In this document: positions 60,132 through 64,000 of the stretch, one piece after another
Numbering within the stretch: position 1 is the stretch's first letter
How the letters are laid out: each line of letters opens with the position of its first letter
NCBI GenBank assembly: GCA_031216445.1
Contig: CM062200.1
Coordinates: forward strand, 2,183,501-2,247,500
DNA length: 64,000 bases
Direction: 5' to 3'
DNA from: Lateolabrax maculatus
Lineage: Eukaryota; Chordata; Actinopteri; Acropomatiformes; Lateolabracidae
Notes under the pieces: model-generated
The model's database searches: none
What the model was told of the DNA's origin: nothing
The model's input: only the letters and a program-made list of their open reading frames with translations
Made by a program: the position numbers and the translations under genes

Positions 60132-61736
60132 ATGGGGACCATCCCAGGAGTTTCACTTCTGCTTCTGGTGGTGACTTCGTCCCTCCTGACAAGTCCCAGT
60201 GTCCAGGGTGGAAAGATTCTGGTGTTCCCGGTGGATGGCAGCCACTGGGTCAACATGAACCTGCTGATCCAGAGCCTCCATGCTAGGGGCCATGAGGTCA
60301 CTGTGGTCCGCACAGCCACTAGTTGGTATGTCAAAGAAAGCTCCCCACATTACCACTCCATCACTGTCACCCTACCACAAGCCATCAGTATTGAGAAGCA
60401 GGACTTCTTTTTAACCTTCCTGGTCAAGATGCTGGCGATTCAGAAAGAGGGGGCATCTCTTATCAGCTTTGTTAACTTCTACTGGGAAATGCTTGGTGAG
60501 CTGTGGAAAACTCACCAGGAGGCCAGCCTGTTGGGGGTCGAAATGTTTGAAAACAAGACTTTAATGCAGAGTATTCGTGACTCTGAGTTTGACGTGGTTC
60601 TTCTGGACCCGGGATTGCCTGTCGGAGTTCTGGTGGCTCATGAACTTAAGCTGCCAACTGTTTTTAATGTGAGATGGATCACCAGTGGAGAAGGACATTT
60701 TGTGGTAGCTCCGTCTCCACCATCCTATGTTCCAACTTCAGGAAACGCCATGTCAGATAAGATGACCTTTTGGCAAAGGGTCAAGAACACTTTCCACTAC
60801 GCCCTCAACACGTGCATTGACAGGTTTATAGTATGCCCTCACTATGATAAACTAGTAGACAAGTACTTTGGTCCCGATGTGAGCTTCTACCACCTTCTAC
60901 AAGGAGCAGACTTCTGGCTCATGAGGGTGGACTTTGTCTTTGAATTCCCCAGACCCACCATGCCAAACATCGCCTACATTGGTGGTTTTCAGTGTAAGCC
61001 TTCTGAGCCTTTATCATCAGAGCTAGAAGAGTTTGTTCAAAGCTCAGGAGAGCATGGATTCATCCTGATGTCTCTTGGTACACTGGTCAAAGCCCTACCT
61101 GTAGAACTTACTTCCGAAATCGCTGCTGCCTTTGCCCAAATTCCTCAAAAGGTCATATGGAGGCATGTCGGTGAGCCCCCCAACAATTTGGGAAACAACA
61201 CCCTACTGGTAAAATGGATGCCCCAGAATGACCTCTTGGGCCACCCGAAGATTAAAGCCTTTGTGGCCCATGGTGGGGCTAATGGGGTTTATGAGTCCAT
61301 CTACCATGGAGTGCCGATAGTAGGCATGCCCCTTCTGTTTGACCAGTTTGAGAATGTTTTGAAATTGGAGACACGAGGAGCCGCTAAGGTTGTGGACGCG
61401 ACCAAACTCACGCAGAAGAACTTTCTGGAAGCAATACAAGAAGTTCTTCACAATCCCTCTTACAGAAATAACATGAAGCGTCTCTCTGCTCTCCATCGGG
61501 ATAAACCAATGCATCCTCGGGACACAGCCGTTTACTGGATTGAGTTTGTTATGAGGCACAAAGGAGCTTCACATTTACGCACTGAGTCTTATAAGATGCC
61601 CTGGTATGCCTATTATTCTGTGGATGTTATAAGCTTTTTGTTAGCAGTCTTTTTGATGCTGACAACCATTGTAGTGGGATCAATACGATTCCTTTGCTTT
61701 AGACTGTGCAGCAGGAGAAAACCCAAACAGGAGTAG
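60132..61736 (+). CDS. ugt5: UDP-glucuronosyltransferase, UGT5 type
   Basis: ER enzyme that transfers glucuronic acid from UDP-glucuronate to small lipophilic molecules. The whole 534-residue CDS is in one exon, as reported for fish UGT5 genes. The exon begins at 60123 after TTTTCCTCAG, nine bases before the ATG. A signal peptide spans residues 1-26, and the mature chain starts near GKILVFPVDGSHW. The catalytic His is H38 in GSHW; the partner Asp is D154 or D159 in FDVVLLDP. The UDP-sugar signature runs from about 365 to 408: WMPQNDLLGHPK, then AFVAHGGANGVYE and PLLFDQFENV. A C-terminal membrane helix lies at about 493-522. The end KPKQE is a KxKxx-type ER-retrieval signal, so the catalytic part is luminal. 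Full length with no lesions. UGT1/UGT2 are less likely given the single exon. It is the first of a tandem array. Confidence 0.93.
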   Translation: MGTIPGVSLLLLVVTSSLLTSPSVQGGKILVFPVDGSHWVNMNLLIQSLHARGHEVTVVRTATSWYVKESSPHYHSITVTLPQAISIEKQDFFLTFLVKMLAIQKEGASLISFVNFYWEMLGELWKTHQEASLLGVEMFENKTLMQSIRDSEFDVVLLDPGLPVGVLVAHELKLPTVFNVRWITSGEGHFVVAPSPPSYVPTSGNAMSDKMTFWQRVKNTFHYALNTCIDRFIVCPHYDKLVDKYFGPDVSFYHLLQGADFWLMRVDFVFEFPRPTMPNIAYIGGFQCKPSEPLSSELEEFVQSSGEHGFILMSLGTLVKALPVELTSEIAAAFAQIPQKVIWRHVGEPPNNLGNNTLLVKWMPQNDLLGHPKIKAFVAHGGANGVYESIYHGVPIVGMPLLFDQFENVLKLETRGAAKVVDATKLTQKNFLEAIQEVLHNPSYRNNMKRLSALHRDKPMHPRDTAVYWIEFVMRHKGASHLRTESYKMPWYAYYSVDVISFLLAVFLMLTTIVVGSIRFLCFRLCSRRKPKQE

Positions 61737-62307
61737 CTAGTAACTTTTCACATCAGATTAGTGCTCTTTCAAATTAACAAGTGATTTTAAAGGGTAGGGC
61801 TGGAGATATTCCATATTCTTAGCCACGCTAGCAGCGTTGATATAAGTAGGGCAATGTCGTTCTGTCAGGCAGACGGTAGGTTGATCGACCACTTTGGTCT
61901 AGACTGAAATTACTAACTATTGGCAGGATTGCCACAAAATTTCATTCATGGACCCCTCAGGATGAATTTTAAAAAACAAATACCACAGAACTAATGACAT
62001 TTCCTCTCCGTCTTAGCCACGTTACAGATTTACATCTTCAGTAGGAACCAATGGGCTTGAGGCTGTGTACCATCGGAAAGTATTGAGAGATTGGTCTTTT
62101 CTTGGAATTATTTTTTCTGACACACCTCTTAAAGAATGTGATGACACTAATCGAATTAAATAATTAAGTTCAATCTATTTGATTCATTGGGGTTGTCATC
62201 TTTCCCAACAACTACATTATGTTTTAGCAGTCAGAGATAAACATTTAAATGTTTTGTTATCATTAAAGTCAAGCTAAAAGTTTCCTATTCCTCACATAGA
62301 AATGTGA

Positions 62308-62945
62308 GGATGAATTCATGGATGTATTATGGCAGTGGGGGCACATCTGGATGCAGCGTCCGTTGGTTTAATCTGTTACTATGGCAGAAATACAGAAATA
62401 GGCGTTGGAAGATGATGGACCTAATGCTGCTCCTGGTTAATGTCCGGTAAATTAAATGAAATGGGACTCAAAGGGAAAATCAGAGATTTCTGAGCCCACA
62501 TCTTTACAGAGACCTGGTTCCATCTCCATCTCAACACCCGGGTCAAGCTGCTCTCGACAGGCGAGGGGAGGCGGACTCTGTGTTTACATCAGTGATACTT
62601 GGTGCTCAAATGCAGTTAAAGTTGATGGTCAGTGTTTCCCAAATGTAAAATGTCTAACTCAGCCTGCTGACTTTCATACTGACTTTCACAACATTAATGG
62701 CACAAAAAATAAATAAATTACTAATAAATTTTTTTTAGGATTTTGAATTTAATATTGGTTCTAATGGTCCTAAAATGGTGACAGTACAAATTTTTACTTT
62801 TCAATTCTCAGAAAGCTGTTGTCTGCACCTGTCATGTGAACATTTTCAGCAGCTGCAGGCAGCAGTTTTCAGAGAAACAGCCACTGTCGTCTACCTGCTC
62901 AGCACCAAACCTCAGACAGACACAGTTAGCATTTAGTTGCTAAAG
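62308..62945 (+). repeat. Tandem duplication block, copy 2 (distal part)
   Basis: Matches 56735-57320: GATGAATTCATGGATGTATT here against the TTTATT form there. A long, nearly identical block around CAGTTTTCAGAGAAACAGCC (62860) continues to CTCAGCACCAAACCTCAGAC. Confidence 0.8.
62395..62670 (+). mobile_element. LINE endonuclease-domain fragment
   Basis: One frame reads RGGGLCVYISDTWCSNAVKV and another FTETWF just upstream. These match the apurinic-type endonuclease region of fish LINEs (L2/CR1/Rex-like), with frameshifts between the pieces. Dead fragment inside duplication copy 2. Confidence 0.7.
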
Positions 62946-63459
62946 AGCCAGAAGAGTTGGTGGTGGAGACCAAATTAGAAATAAAAATGAATATTGAAAA
63001 TTTTCGTTATGTTCACCAGGTGGCCAGACACACAACTCAAAATTAAGTTTCCTTAACACTCTACACAAATCTTATGTTTTCGTCTGTGGCAATTTTTTGT
63101 CTCATGTACTTCATGATTTATGCTCTAATCTGTTTCCATTGCACTTCATTGCATTTTGCTTTTATCGATAACACCAATTTCTCCACATCAGTCACACGTA
63201 AAAAAGTTATTACAATATTTTGAGGGTTTCTTTGGCATTTCCACTCAGAATTTTTAAGCGCAAATTGAAAAAGCACATAAAAACAAGTGTTCACTCCAGT
63301 GTTTGCAGCTTGTCTACTGCTCCCGATGTCCCAGAAAATAACAAATACTCAACAACTTTTCAATGGACTGAACAAAAAAAAAAGTAGTCAAAGGTCTAGG
63401 AACTTCCTTTTCCTGGACAAAATAGTTTTGCAGAATGAGATAATTTTCTCAAAATGTTT

Positions 63460-63760
63460 TGGGATAATGCTGAGCTACTGCACTGTGTGTGTGTATGTGT
63501 GTGTGTGTATGTATGTGTGCGTGTGTGTGTGTGTGTGTGTGTGGGCGGGCTCTGAGGGAAAACGTTTTCCTCTCCACCCCTTTCAAAATAAACTCATAGA
63601 GCTAAAGTCCATTTGTTACTACCCCCTCCCCCAGCACCCTCTCTCCCTTATGTAACACAGTAATCGTTTTGGAGTTTGGATTTTTCTCCATACAGGCACT
63701 GGGCTTCACTTGTCCAGAGCAGGCTCAAAGTACTTTTCTCCACTGTGTGACAGATTTAAG
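63460..63760 (+). promoter_or_regulatory. UGT promoter and noncoding exon 1, copy 2
   Basis: Duplicate of 58258-58506 with a GT repeat (63482-63542) inserted ahead of the GTGGGCGGGCTCTGAGGG block. It ends GATTTAAG|GTATGT at 63760. It predicts a second UGT5-type gene starting within about 2 kb beyond the right edge. Confidence 0.7.
63482..63542. repeat. (GT)n microsatellite
   Basis: Interrupted GT tract with GTAT variants in the second UGT promoter copy. The first copy has only GTGTGTG here. Confidence 0.95.
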
Positions 63761-64000
63761 GTATGTTACCGAACTCCTCCTTCTTCTACTATACAAGTGC
63801 CAACTCAGTTAAATGACTTCACAGCATTTCTAAAAAGTAAAGACGCTGTTTTGCTGACACTTGTTGATTGTTGGAAGTGGCTGATCTGCAGGAAACAATG
63901 CATGGTGTTAGATTCCTCTTCTTACTTTCTCAACAATAGACATGCATAAAAAGAAACTGAACACTTGAGGGTATGTTTTTTCTGCATGTTTTGAATGGAG

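Larger units (their letters stand above)
61737..64000. other. 3' flank of UGT and start of next UGT unit
   Basis: UGT 3' UTR, a family D fragment (61840-61975), tandem block copy 2 (62308-62945) carrying a LINE fragment, unique AT-rich DNA (about 62946-63459), the second promoter/noncoding exon (63460-63760) and the start of its intron, which still aligns with 58510-58740 at the window edge. Confidence 0.7.

Noticed and set aside
1..64000. tRNA, rRNA, CRISPR or bacterial-type operon features
   Set aside because: None seen; the DNA is eukaryotic throughout.

Overview
The window is vertebrate nuclear DNA, most likely from a percomorph teleost. The genes are split by spliceosomal introns with GT-AG borders. 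Intergenic DNA is AT-rich and full of dinucleotide repeats and fish-type dispersed elements. The gene content and order match fish genes: a block orthologous to human 17q25.1 (FADS6-USH1G-OTOP2/3-HID1), fish actinoporin-like genes, and an intronless-CDS UGT of the fish UGT5 type. All gene models below were joined by hand from splice sites with phase checks.

Layout. 1-1.03 kb: 5' coding exon of trim16 (minus; the rest lies beyond the left edge). 3.4-11.3 kb: fads6, minus, 6 exons. 14.05-19.97 kb: ush1g (SANS scaffold), minus, 3 coding exons. 21.1-26.35 kb: one otopetrin proton channel, plus, 7 coding exons and a candidate noncoding first exon. 27.8-40.0 kb: hid1, minus, 19 exons, 806 codons. 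41.9-45.75 kb: a urokinase-type plasminogen activator (plau), plus, 11 exons. 50.3-52.9 kb: two tandem actinoporin-like genes, plus, each with two coding exons split at the same position. 54.3-56.3 kb: a secreted ENDOD1-like nuclease, minus, 2 exons. 56.7-64.0 kb: one complete UGT5-type UDP-glucuronosyltransferase and the promoter plus noncoding first exon of a second tandem copy that runs off the right edge.

How they work together. This is a chromosomal neighbourhood, not an operon. The fads6-ush1g-otop-hid1 segment is old conserved synteny with the same relative orientations as in human, but with one otopetrin here against two in human. The right third (plau, actinoporin-like pair, ENDOD1-like, UGT5) encodes mainly secreted or ER-luminal proteins and shows recent tandem duplication and repeat turnover.

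Points most worth a second look: the duplicated UGT promoter/first exon with a copy-specific LTR and minisatellite insert; paired loss of two EGF cysteines (C1 and C3) plus a poly-Ser insert in plau; a perfect in-frame internal splice donor in hid1; dinucleotide repeats abutting splice sites in hid1 and fads6; a vestigial RING with one ligand changed to Tyr in trim16; and the tandem actinoporin-like genes. I found no clearly new multi-gene system.
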